This document shows, one piece after another, positions 49,829 to 57,420 of a stretch of DNA of 57,420 nt. The translations under genes and the position numbers were made by a program. The stretch comes from an uncultured Halieaceae bacterium (GTDB lineage Bacteria > Pseudomonadota > Gammaproteobacteria > Pseudomonadales > Halieaceae), in the NCBI GenBank assembly GCA_913031575.1, contig CAJWEV010000008.1:1-57420 (forward strand), in the 5' to 3' direction. The notes under the pieces were generated by a model. The model was not told the DNA's origin. It saw only the letters and a program-made list of their open reading frames with translations, and made no database searches. Numbering within the stretch: position 1 is the first letter of the stretch; each line of letters opens with the position of its first letter.

Positions 49829-50497
49829 GTGTACCAGTTACTTATAGTATTACTACTTTCCCTTACCCCACTCATCGTTCATGCTGATTCAGATCCGCTC
49901 GTAAACGCACAGGCCAGAACACCGAGCTTACTAACTGACATCCGGTATGCGGGACACGATAATTTCATTGGAAGAACTGTTGCAGGTTACGAGGCCCCTC
50001 TCTGTCTATTGAGCGAGGCTGCCTCTATGGCACTCGATCACGCTCAGGAGCTGGCCCAGAAGCGGGGCCTTAGTCTTTTAATGTATGACTGCTATCGGCC
50101 CCAGCGCGCCGTTGATGACTTCGTCGCCTGGGTCTCTAGTGTCGCTCCTGAACCAACTAAAGCATCCTATTACCCCAGCCTAGATCGTTCATCCCTTATA
50201 GATCTGGGATACATTGCCAGCAAATCGGGACATTCGCGAGGGAGTACCGTTGATTTAACACTGGTAAGTACTACGACCGGTGAACCCCTTTACATGGGTA
50301 CATCTTGGGACTTTTTTGACCCGATGTCTCACACTGAAAGCGACGCCATCGATCTAGCGGCGCGTAACAATCGGTTACTCCTCCGCGAGATTATGACGGC
50401 CTCTGGATTCAGGCCTTACTACGCCGAGTGGTGGCACTTTACACTGGTTGATGAGCCTTACCCTGAGACGTATTTCAACGTCGTGATAGATGAGTAA
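49829..50497 (+). CDS. D-Ala-D-Ala dipeptidase, VanX/DdpX family (M15D)
   Basis: Zinc dipeptidase that splits D-Ala-D-Ala. Zinc-site motifs SGHSRGSTVDLTL and EWWHFTL and the YDCYRPQRAVDDF motif are complete. A hydrophobic N-terminal stretch (YQLLIVLLLSLTPLIVHA) is a signal peptide, so the enzyme is periplasmic. GTG 49829 places the signal at the very start; a TTG at 49760 would add 23 residues. With the divergent S66 enzyme it suggests wall-peptide recycling rather than resistance. Confidence 0.87.
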   Translation: MYQLLIVLLLSLTPLIVHADSDPLVNAQARTPSLLTDIRYAGHDNFIGRTVAGYEAPLCLLSEAASMALDHAQELAQKRGLSLLMYDCYRPQRAVDDFVAWVSSVAPEPTKASYYPSLDRSSLIDLGYIASKSGHSRGSTVDLTLVSTTTGEPLYMGTSWDFFDPMSHTESDAIDLAARNNRLLLREIMTASGFRPYYAEWWHFTLVDEPYPETYFNVVIDE

Positions 50498-50605
50498 CAA
50501 GTCAAAACAGCAGTCATCTTGCGCCGAGTAATTGATGTAACATCGACGTAATAGAACTGATACCGCGCACCGACTAGGCTCAAAGATAAAAGATAAAAGG
50601 AAATG

Positions 50606-52327
50606 ATGACTATGCGTAAGTTGCTCGTTAGTTTACCCCTAATCGCCACGTCCATCCTCGGGGGTTGCAACAGCGAACCCAACATCGAGCCAGCCGATCT
50701 CATCTTTTCGGGTGGTGCCGTATTTACATCTGACCCCGAGCAACCCACTGCCTCAGCCGTTGCAGTAAGGGGAAAACACATCGTCTACGTTGGTGAGGAA
50801 AGGGGCGTTATTCCATTCATCGGTGTCAGTACCCGGCAAATCAATATTCAGGACGGACTCCTCATATCTGGACTTATGGATTCACATACGCATGTCTTTA
50901 ACGGGTCTTTCTCCGACGTTGGGGTCAATCTCAGTCTGGCCGACACCCGCGAGAAATTACAGGTGGCTTTAGAAGCTATACGAGATGCCAACCCTGGCAC
51001 AGGCCCCGTCTATGCTCGAGGCTGGCAAAACCACCTCTTTCCCAAGACTGGCCCTAAGGCACAACAGTTGGATGAGATTTTCGGTGATCGCATTGTGATC
51101 CTTGGATCGGTTGATGGTCATTCTCGGTGGTTCTCATCACGTGCTCTACGCGAGGGCGGTGTCGATGCCAACTACCCCGACCCACACCCGGGCGTGAGCT
51201 TTTTTGAGCGTGATTCACTCACCAATGAACCACTTGGCACTGGTCGTGAAAAGGCTGGGGAACACATTACAGCGAAATTTATTCCGGGCGACAAATCTGC
51301 CTATCAGGAACGATTCGTAAGATGGTTGCCACGCGCTGCCGCGGCGGGCCTTACTGGCGTTTATGACGCGTGGGCCGCAGCACCGAGCGAGCAAGAGGCT
51401 TATGAGATTTGGCATTCAATCAGTGAATCGGGGGGCCTTAGCCTCAGGGTTTTTGGTTCTGTCCGCGAGACTGACTCAGCCGATCTAATTGCAAATCGGT
51501 TTAAAAAATTCGAGCAAAACTTCAGTAGTGAGATGGTTAGACCCGAAGCGATTAAACTCGCCGCGGACGGTGTCCCAGAGGGTCATACAGCTTTTTTATT
51601 GACCCCGTATGTAGACTCTAACAACGAGGACTTTGGTCATCCAATGATCTCAAAAGAGGATATGACAGCGAATATCACGACCTACTTCGGTGCTGATATT
51701 CCAGTTCACATTCATGCGATTGGTGGTGGCGCCGTGCGCATGTCACTCGATGCAATCGAGGCCGCAAGGACAACAACAGGCAATGAATCTGTCCGAGCGA
51801 CCATCGCACACATGGACTTTGTACACCCTGACGATATACCCCGCTTTAAAGCACTCAATGTCACTGCACAAACCTCTATACAGTGGGCGGCGCGAGATCC
51901 GTCTTATTTCAATATTGGCTCTTTTGTAGGCATAGATAAAGTCGAGAACGCCTATCCCGTTCGCTCGATCATGGACGCGGGTGCGAACCAAAGCTTTGGA
52001 GCAGATTGGCCCGCCTCTGCCTACCTGTCGACCTATAAACCATTGGAGCTGATTGAGGCGGCCGTAACACGACGATTACCCGGCGAACCCAGCATGCCCC
52101 CTCGAAATCCCAATCAGTCCGTGTCTGTGGCTGAAGCCATTATTGCTATGACTCGCAACACCGCCATACAAGTCGGTGAGCTGGAGTCGTTGGGGTCCAT
52201 AAGCGAAGGGAAGCTCGCGGACTTGGTGCTGCTAGAAAAAAATCTGTTCGACATACCCGCCGAGACGATAAACGCGACGTCCGTCGCGATGACCGTAGTA
52301 AATGGCAGAATCGTTCACGAGCAGTAG
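50606..52327 (+). CDS. Amidohydrolase family lipoprotein (YtcJ-like)
   Basis: A metal-dependent amidohydrolase of about 573 residues. The first 20 residues form a lipoprotein signal with the lipobox ILGGC. The first metal motif is MDSHTHVF; others are in HIHAIGGGAVRM and AHMDFVHPDD; the substrate channel end SFGADWPAS is typical of the YtcJ/exoenzyme-like group. Substrate unknown. ATG 50606 with AAGGA upstream, ATG 50612 also possible. Confidence 0.88.
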   Translation: MTMRKLLVSLPLIATSILGGCNSEPNIEPADLIFSGGAVFTSDPEQPTASAVAVRGKHIVYVGEERGVIPFIGVSTRQINIQDGLLISGLMDSHTHVFNGSFSDVGVNLSLADTREKLQVALEAIRDANPGTGPVYARGWQNHLFPKTGPKAQQLDEIFGDRIVILGSVDGHSRWFSSRALREGGVDANYPDPHPGVSFFERDSLTNEPLGTGREKAGEHITAKFIPGDKSAYQERFVRWLPRAAAAGLTGVYDAWAAAPSEQEAYEIWHSISESGGLSLRVFGSVRETDSADLIANRFKKFEQNFSSEMVRPEAIKLAADGVPEGHTAFLLTPYVDSNNEDFGHPMISKEDMTANITTYFGADIPVHIHAIGGGAVRMSLDAIEAARTTTGNESVRATIAHMDFVHPDDIPRFKALNVTAQTSIQWAARDPSYFNIGSFVGIDKVENAYPVRSIMDAGANQSFGADWPASAYLSTYKPLELIEAAVTRRLPGEPSMPPRNPNQSVSVAEAIIAMTRNTAIQVGELESLGSISEGKLADLVLLEKNLFDIPAETINATSVAMTVVNGRIVHEQ

Positions 52328-52390
52328 CAGGTGATGGGCCTGCCCAAATGCAGGCCCAACAACCAACGATAACCCTCCACTTTGCGCGCT

Positions 52391-53494
52391 TTAAGCGCGA
52401 GCCATGACGCGTTGGAAAACACGGTCAAACGTTTTTAGATCCTCAAGCTTACCCATGCTAATGCGAAGGTAGTTCGGATATCCCTCGTACCCGGCATTAA
52501 TCAACACCCCCTCTTCCGCCATCGCACGGCGAATGGTCATTGCATCGCGACCAGCATCTACAAATACGAAGTTGGTTTGTGATGGCACCGGCTTAAGTCC
52601 AACATCAGCAAGTGTCTTTTGCACCAAGGCGCGCCCTTCGCGAACCTTGTCTCGGGAGAACTTGATAAAGTCTTGATCGATGTAGCTGTGATACGCAGCT
52701 GTGAGCCCCACCCCATTAGGCCACGCCATGATGTACCTAAAAGTATTCCCAATGATGTTAGGCCTCGCCATGCCATAACCCACCCGCATGCCAGCCATAC
52801 CAAAGATTTTCGAGAAAGTTCGCGTCACGAGGATATTTTCACCCTCACGTACAAGATCAACCATGGTGTCGCGATGAGGGTCATCTGTGAGCTCATTATA
52901 GGCTTCATCGACGATCACTAGTGCCTTGGGCCCCACTGACCGACAAAAGGCTCGGAGGCGGTCAGCGTCAATCGGTAGGCCTGTGGGGTTATTCGGATTC
53001 GCCAGGTAAACGACCGCAACGGACTCATCGACCATCTCCTCCATCGTATCCAAATCGACCTGCAAATCAGAACGCAATGGTACCCTCGATACCTTAACTC
53101 CCAGGGCCTCCGCGTAACCTAAGTGTGCGTCGTAAGTGAGCGCCGGCGTCAGTACCGATCCCGTTTTTCCATAGGCCATCAGTGCCGCCTGAAGCCCCTC
53201 ATTCGAGCCCGAGGACACGAATAGATTGTCATGACTCAGATCGTTATCTGCCGCAATGGCGTCAAACAGGTTATCTCGAATGGGATAGTCATACGGCGAG
53301 TCAGGATAATAAGCACTTAAGGACAGAATTTTTTTAACTTCGGCGATGGCCCTGGGACTGGGTCCATAGGGATTTTCATTAAAGACCAGTCGAACCTGTC
53401 CCTCAGGAATAAGGTACTGACCCCATGTAGGTATAGCAGAGCTTGCCAGCGCTGCCGTACCAAGTGCTGATAAAAAGTGTCTTCGGTTCATCAT
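52391..53494 (-). CDS. HisC-like PLP aminotransferase with Tat signal
   Basis: Fold-type I aminotransferase of the histidinol-phosphate aminotransferase family, 367 residues. PLP lysine is Lys229 in TRTFSKIFGMAGMRVGYG; NPNNPTG and VDEAYNEL are the other cofactor motifs. The N-terminus MMNRRHFLSALGTAALASSAI is a Tat signal, so the protein would be exported folded with its cofactor. No his genes are near, so histidine synthesis is unlikely. Substrate unknown. Confidence 0.88.
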   Translation of the reverse strand: MMNRRHFLSALGTAALASSAIPTWGQYLIPEGQVRLVFNENPYGPSPRAIAEVKKILSLSAYYPDSPYDYPIRDNLFDAIAADNDLSHDNLFVSSGSNEGLQAALMAYGKTGSVLTPALTYDAHLGYAEALGVKVSRVPLRSDLQVDLDTMEEMVDESVAVVYLANPNNPTGLPIDADRLRAFCRSVGPKALVIVDEAYNELTDDPHRDTMVDLVREGENILVTRTFSKIFGMAGMRVGYGMARPNIIGNTFRYIMAWPNGVGLTAAYHSYIDQDFIKFSRDKVREGRALVQKTLADVGLKPVPSQTNFVFVDAGRDAMTIRRAMAEEGVLINAGYEGYPNYLRISMGKLEDLKTFDRVFQRVMARA

Positions 53495-53589
53495 TAATCA
53501 CCCACGGCTAATATCATTAAACGGTCGGTATCACTATAAGCGCCCCCATCGAACTTTGCTCGCCTTGGCGCTTCACCCTTAAAACTGCA

Positions 53590-54216
53590 CTAAACACATG
53601 TAGCTTGTGCGAACGCAGCTTGCGCACGCTCATATTCCTCGGGCGTATTGAAATTCAAGCAGGGTTCCCACACTGCAGGCACGTTCACGGCGGTCCAAGA
53701 CCGGTGATCCAGAAACCCCATGACTGATCGACCACCCGATTCGACATAATCCTTTACGCAGGAGGCTAGCGCCACCGAAAATAGTCCGTGTAATGGGTGT
53801 AAATGTTCACCCCTCAACAGCACGACTTCAGCGTTGGCTGGCGTTGTATCAGTTAGGCGACCGTAGACATGTGATGGTGGGATGAGTGAGTCGGTGGGTA
53901 GCACAAGCACATAACCCTTTACGAGACCTGCGGTTTCCGCTGTGTCAAGTGCCTTGGCCACGCCCCCCAGTGGACCGGCAGAATGTATCAAATCCGGTAG
54001 ATGTCGAACGTCATACGGATTGAGCGCTTCGTAACGTCGAGACCCTGAACAAATGTAAATGGGTAAAGACTGAGATAGGTCACGCAGATCGCTCACCTGC
54101 CGCTCGATATGCGATGAGCCGTCATCACCAAGAACCGCTTTATCTTTTCCCATGCGCAGGCTGTCACCGCCTGCCAAAATTGCCGCAGCAATAACCGCCG
54201 TCGAATCGTCGGTCAC
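53590..54216 (-). CDS. mobA: Molybdenum cofactor guanylyltransferase MobA
   Basis: Attaches GMP to molybdopterin to form the MGD cofactor. The nucleotide-binding motif is AAILAGGDSLRMGKDKAVLG at the N-terminus; LPTDSLIPP and GLFSVAL follow. 208 residues from a GTG at 54216 that overlaps the moeA stop. Confidence 0.9.
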   Translation of the reverse strand: MTDDSTAVIAAAILAGGDSLRMGKDKAVLGDDGSSHIERQVSDLRDLSQSLPIYICSGSRRYEALNPYDVRHLPDLIHSAGPLGGVAKALDTAETAGLVKGYVLVLPTDSLIPPSHVYGRLTDTTPANAEVVLLRGEHLHPLHGLFSVALASCVKDYVESGGRSVMGFLDHRSWTAVNVPAVWEPCLNFNTPEEYERAQAAFAQATCV

Positions 54217-55481
54217 TGTAAGTCGGTCCAGGGAAAAACGGAGACCGTGACCTCAGAGCCCGCACTAATGTGTTCAACATCGGCCGCTATCTTGATAGTA
54301 CAATTTGCACGGGCGAGTCCTAGCACGCGATGCGAATCTTGACTCCCAATGGCAGAAACCCGAAACGTGTGGCGTCCGGCGGTATCTTCATACTTACTCA
54401 ATACACCGCGTTGAAATTCGAGGCGCCCACCCCGTCGAGAAAGATCCGTCTCAAGTATGGCCGCAAGTTGCGTATTGGGGATCACCCGCTCACGATTAAG
54501 TAAGAATTTCATCGCCGGCAGATAAAGTTCCGTCAGGACCACAAACGACGATACGGCATTTCCGGGCAGGCCAAAAAACAGAGCCTTGCCATTCTCCATA
54601 CCATCAATGTGACCAAAGCAAACAGGTTTACCTGGCTTCATGGCGACTTTGTAATCAGATACCGCGCCTATGGCATCAACACATTGCCGCACATAGTCAT
54701 AGTCTCCGACAGAGACCCCACCGCTACTGATGACCAGATCTGCAGTGTCGCTGGCCGTAGCTAAGCAGGCTTTGATCGCCTCTGGCGTATCCTCGACCAC
54801 CCCCAAGTTGATTAGCTCAATGGGGTAGTATCTCAGTACTGCGGCAATGGAGGCCATATTGCTTTCGTAGATATCGCCCTCACCCAAGGTATCGCCCGAC
54901 GCTTTTAACTCATCGCCAGTGGCAAAAAATGCCACTCGCAATTTTGGTCGAACCTTCACCTTTGCAATGCCCTGACTCGCCAGCAGTGGAACCATGTTTG
55001 GGGTAATTAATTGCCCGGCCGCAGCAATAACAGCACCAGCAGTAATTTCCTCGCCACGACAGCGTATGTTCGCACCAAAAGAAGTGTCATGCAGCATTCG
55101 AACAGACTTGTTCTCACACTCGACATTTTCCTGAATAACCACCGTATCCGCTGATGCAGGCACCACGGCCCCCGTAAAAATACGGACACATTCTCCCGGC
55201 GCTAATGGATCGCCTTTATAGGGCTCTCCCGCTCGGGATTCGCCTTTGAGAGAGAAGACTTGTGACGCTATGGCACCGTACTGGTCCTGCGAGCAAACAG
55301 CGTATCCGTCCATTGCGGATAAATCTGATCGAGGCAGCTCAAGGGTGGCAATCACATCTTCCGTAATATAGCGGTCCAGCGACTCACTCAACGCCAATGG
55401 CTCGCTCATATCTGATTGTTCCGCCAGCCATGTCTGGCACAGCCGATGCAAATTATCTTGCGCTTGTGCAAAGCTGATCAT
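54213..55481 (-). CDS. moeA: Molybdopterin molybdenumtransferase MoeA
   Basis: Inserts molybdate into molybdopterin-AMP. Motifs: LPRSDLSAMDGYA, SSGGVSVGDYDYV and FGLPGNAVSSFV. The ATG at 55481 gives 422 residues and the usual N-terminus; a GTG/ATG further up at 55547 is less likely. Forms an operon with mobA. Confidence 0.93.
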   Translation of the reverse strand: MISFAQAQDNLHRLCQTWLAEQSDMSEPLALSESLDRYITEDVIATLELPRSDLSAMDGYAVCSQDQYGAIASQVFSLKGESRAGEPYKGDPLAPGECVRIFTGAVVPASADTVVIQENVECENKSVRMLHDTSFGANIRCRGEEITAGAVIAAAGQLITPNMVPLLASQGIAKVKVRPKLRVAFFATGDELKASGDTLGEGDIYESNMASIAAVLRYYPIELINLGVVEDTPEAIKACLATASDTADLVISSGGVSVGDYDYVRQCVDAIGAVSDYKVAMKPGKPVCFGHIDGMENGKALFFGLPGNAVSSFVVLTELYLPAMKFLLNRERVIPNTQLAAILETDLSRRGGRLEFQRGVLSKYEDTAGRHTFRVSAIGSQDSHRVLGLARANCTIKIAADVEHISAGSEVTVSVFPWTDLQ

Positions 55482-55565
55482 GTTGATAACGCCCCTCAAT
55501 GAGACGCTATTGTGCTGTCGAGCCGTTTGCGGAGCAACCAAAGACAATCTATCTACAAACTACAA

Positions 55566-55690
55566 GCACCTATTTTGCGCTCTCGGAAGCCAATATCAGG
55601 ACAAATTAAAGACAAAAAAAGGGTTTTTATAACGCTCGGGACGCGAATAAGAAGCGCTTCGCAGAGCGATGGCATCAGGTAAATAGGTGC
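55566..55690. repeat. Long-range inverted repeat upstream of moeA
   Basis: GCACCTATTT (55566-55575) and AAATAGGTGC (55681-55690) are perfect reverse complements 105 bases apart; between them is the palindrome GAAGCGCTTC. The stretch 55482-55774 has no gene I can support. It could hold a structured 5' leader of moeA on the minus strand, but I do not recognise a known riboswitch. Confidence 0.3.
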
Positions 55691-55774
55691 ACCTTCGCCC
55701 ACAGATGCAGGCGGATACCAATGAGCGATGAAATCAAGCATGTCTCATCTACCGATGAAGCACTCGGATGCTGG

Positions 55775-57181
55775 TTACCTTAAGTTATTACGCCAGCTAC
55801 CATGGAAGCCAAAGGGAATGCGATGATCCAGCTTGGCAACGGCTACAGGCCCATCGCTGACCGCTTGGGCATCGAGAATCACCATGGAAGACGTATTGGC
55901 CTTGCTGTCAAAAAGAGTCGCCAGCAACCACCCCTCGCCCTCTTTTGAACCAGCGTTTTTCTCCACGAAGACAGGTTCGGAAACACCATTTCCAAAACCT
56001 GCGTCCCAAGAGCTGACATGTCCCGTGTCGCAATCGATCTTAGTAATCTCATGGAATAAGCCGCCGTCACCCTTTGCGCGTCTTGAAGCGGCCGCAATAT
56101 AACCATGACGATGACGGGAAGCGGCAAATCGATCATCAATGCGTGGAAATTCAGAGGCCACATCCAGGGTCTGTTGTCGATCGATGGCTCCAGTGTTCAC
56201 ATCTAGGGTCCAGCGCGTCAACTTACCCTGTGCGTCCGTATGGACTGGAATGCTTCCATCCGCATTAGGAAAGTTCGGGGCGACAGGAAAATCAACTGAA
56301 TCGAAGATCACTTTCGATCCCTCATTCCATGCATTTAGGTAATGGAAAACATAGCAGACAGGTGCTTCCAACCAACGAATGCTTGACACGGGCGCGCCAC
56401 GTTTCAATACCCCAATGTACGCTCCGGCATTTCGATCGAAGGCAAAAGGAAAACCAAACTGCGCAATGCGATCTAAATCGCAAGTAAGCGGAAACAGGGG
56501 GATAATTACGTAGTCACGAGTAATCATGAAATCGTGAACCATCGCCGCATAGGGTGCCTCGAAAACATCCGAACGCAGCATCCGACCGGCTCGATCAATG
56601 ACATGATAAGTCATTGTTTCACTCGCAAAATGATCGGTCATATACCCGAAACCATGAAGCTCACCGGTTTCAGGATCAATTTTAGGGTGCGCTGTCATGG
56701 CACCGTTGATGCCATCGGCATAGCGACCATATCCCTCCGATCCCAATGTCTGCGGATTCATACTGAAAGGGTGACTCCCCTCTTCAAGCGCCACCAAATG
56801 ATGGCCATGCGCCAAAATATGGGTGTTAGCGACACCGTAGCGGCGATTGCTCTCAATTTGGCCCGTTTCCGTGTTGATCTCGATGTCGAGGCTAAGACCC
56901 CGCCCCAGCTCGATTTCTTTTTCAAACTTGGGCGTTCTTACCCAGCGATTCAGGTAGCCTACTTTCCCCTGGTCAACATGAAAGGCATGAACCATGCCAG
57001 CACCAAAAAACCAGTGGTAAGTCCCGTCAACAAATTTTGGATTTGGACCTATCCGATAAAGCGAACCCGATAAACCATGGGGTACGTTGCCCTCGATGAC
57101 AATATCGTCGTAAGTCGCTTCAAAATTAATAGGGCCATAATTACCGCGTAGTTGCGGATGATTGGGAAGTGGCGCTGCCAT
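55775..57181 (-). CDS. Carotenoid cleavage oxygenase (RPE65/CCD family)
   Basis: Non-haem iron dioxygenase that cleaves carotenoids or related stilbenes at a double bond. 468 residues, normal length. The four iron-binding His are recognisable: His165 (AHPKIDPETGEL), His216 (VHDFMIT), His280 (YVFHYLNAW) and His460 (FGFHGSW). Products could be apocarotenals or, with a symmetrical cleaver, retinal; lignostilbene-type activity is also possible. It sits at the far end after mobA/moeA rather than among the crt genes. Confidence 0.92.
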   Translation of the reverse strand: MAAPLPNHPQLRGNYGPINFEATYDDIVIEGNVPHGLSGSLYRIGPNPKFVDGTYHWFFGAGMVHAFHVDQGKVGYLNRWVRTPKFEKEIELGRGLSLDIEINTETGQIESNRRYGVANTHILAHGHHLVALEEGSHPFSMNPQTLGSEGYGRYADGINGAMTAHPKIDPETGELHGFGYMTDHFASETMTYHVIDRAGRMLRSDVFEAPYAAMVHDFMITRDYVIIPLFPLTCDLDRIAQFGFPFAFDRNAGAYIGVLKRGAPVSSIRWLEAPVCYVFHYLNAWNEGSKVIFDSVDFPVAPNFPNADGSIPVHTDAQGKLTRWTLDVNTGAIDRQQTLDVASEFPRIDDRFAASRHRHGYIAAASRRAKGDGGLFHEITKIDCDTGHVSSWDAGFGNGVSEPVFVEKNAGSKEGEGWLLATLFDSKANTSSMVILDAQAVSDGPVAVAKLDHRIPFGFHGSWRNNLR

Positions 57182-57312
57182 AAGCGGGTGGTCCGTCCAT
57201 CAGTATTGCTACTAACCATACGCAAGTTACGACCGAACCGATGGCGACGGCGGCAACCACAGTGTCGATTAGAAAGCTCGTAACATTAAATACAAGGAGC
57301 GGCTAGCAGCGG

Positions 57313-57420
57313 TCACTGCTCTGAACACACTAGCTTCGCATTGACCTCACCCACGACGGCAAGATTCATTTTTGCACGGCCCTGCATGCCCCCCTGCACC
57401 TCACAGGCTTGAAGCGTGTC
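57313..57420 (-). CDS. Possible C-terminal fragment of a gene running off the window
   Basis: On the minus strand 35 codons are open from the window edge to a TGA at 57313-57315, reading ...CEVQGGMQGRAKMNLAVVG...KLVCSEQ. No family is recognisable and so short an open stretch could be chance. Between it and the oxygenase gene (57182-57312) I see nothing definite. Confidence 0.3.
   Translation of the reverse strand, partial: DTLQACEVQGGMQGRAKMNLAVVGEVNAKLVCSEQ

Noticed and set aside
55553-55741. A 62-codon minus-strand open frame upstream of moeA
   Set aside because: No recognisable motif or ribosome site, and it lies across an inverted repeat; more likely leader DNA.

Overview
The window is a nearly complete photosynthesis gene cluster of an aerobic anoxygenic phototrophic proteobacterium. 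The gene content (bchI-D-O, spirilloxanthin-type crt genes, bchCXYZ, puf, puh, bchFNBHLM-lhaA, ppsR, bchG/P and an oxygen-dependent acsF) and the protein character of the flanking genes fit a marine gammaproteobacterium of the NOR5/OM60 (Halieaceae) type. That placement is inference from gene content, not from a marker gene. Base composition is moderate and even throughout, and I see no insertion sequence, tRNA, rRNA or CRISPR array.

Layout. 1-6672: a pseudoazurin gene, then a putative modification block (sterol-desaturase-family hydroxylase, small uncharacterised protein, P450, multi-pass membrane protein) leading into crtD and an alpha/beta hydrolase. 6834-10464: bchI-bchD-bchO. 10532-16194: crtI-crtB, crtC on the other strand, then crtE-crtF. 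16288-23807: bchC-X-Y-Z followed by pufQ-L-M-B-A, ended by a clear rho-independent terminator. 24007-24576: idi. On the minus strand, 38894 down to 24594: bchF-N-B-H-L-M-lhaA-puhA-B-C-E and a HemN-like gene; most bch junctions overlap by a few bases. 39155-44344: ppsR, bchG, a second PucC-family gene, bchP and a small membrane protein. 44363-46008: acsF diverging from a BLUF photoreceptor gene. From 46114 on the genes are general: SPFH/NfeD pair, thioesterase, AhpD-like protein, two cell-wall peptidases, an amidohydrolase lipoprotein, a Tat-exported aminotransferase, mobA-moeA and a carotenoid oxygenase.

How it works together. IDI and CrtE supply GGPP; CrtB, I, C, D and F make spirilloxanthin-type carotenoids. 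BchI/D/H, BchM, AcsF, BchL/N/B, BchX/Y/Z, BchF/C, BchG and BchP make bacteriochlorophyll a. PufL/M and PuhA form the reaction centre, PufB/A form LH1, and PuhB/C/E with the two PucC-family proteins assist assembly. No LH2 (puc), pufC, pufX, crtA, bchE or aerR gene lies in the window. PpsR is encoded inside the cluster, and six exact copies of its TGT-N12-ACA operator lie at the heads of the bchI, crtI, crtC/crtE, bchC and bchF/ppsR units, often as pairs spaced 7-8 bp.

Most unusual points: a HemN homologue at the end of the puh operon that has lost three of the four cluster cysteines; an LH1 beta subunit with Met at the position of the usually conserved upstream His; the LH1 genes placed after pufLM with no pufC; a complete AppA-type BLUF domain in a short protein divergent from acsF; and an uncharacterised oxygenase block next to crtD.
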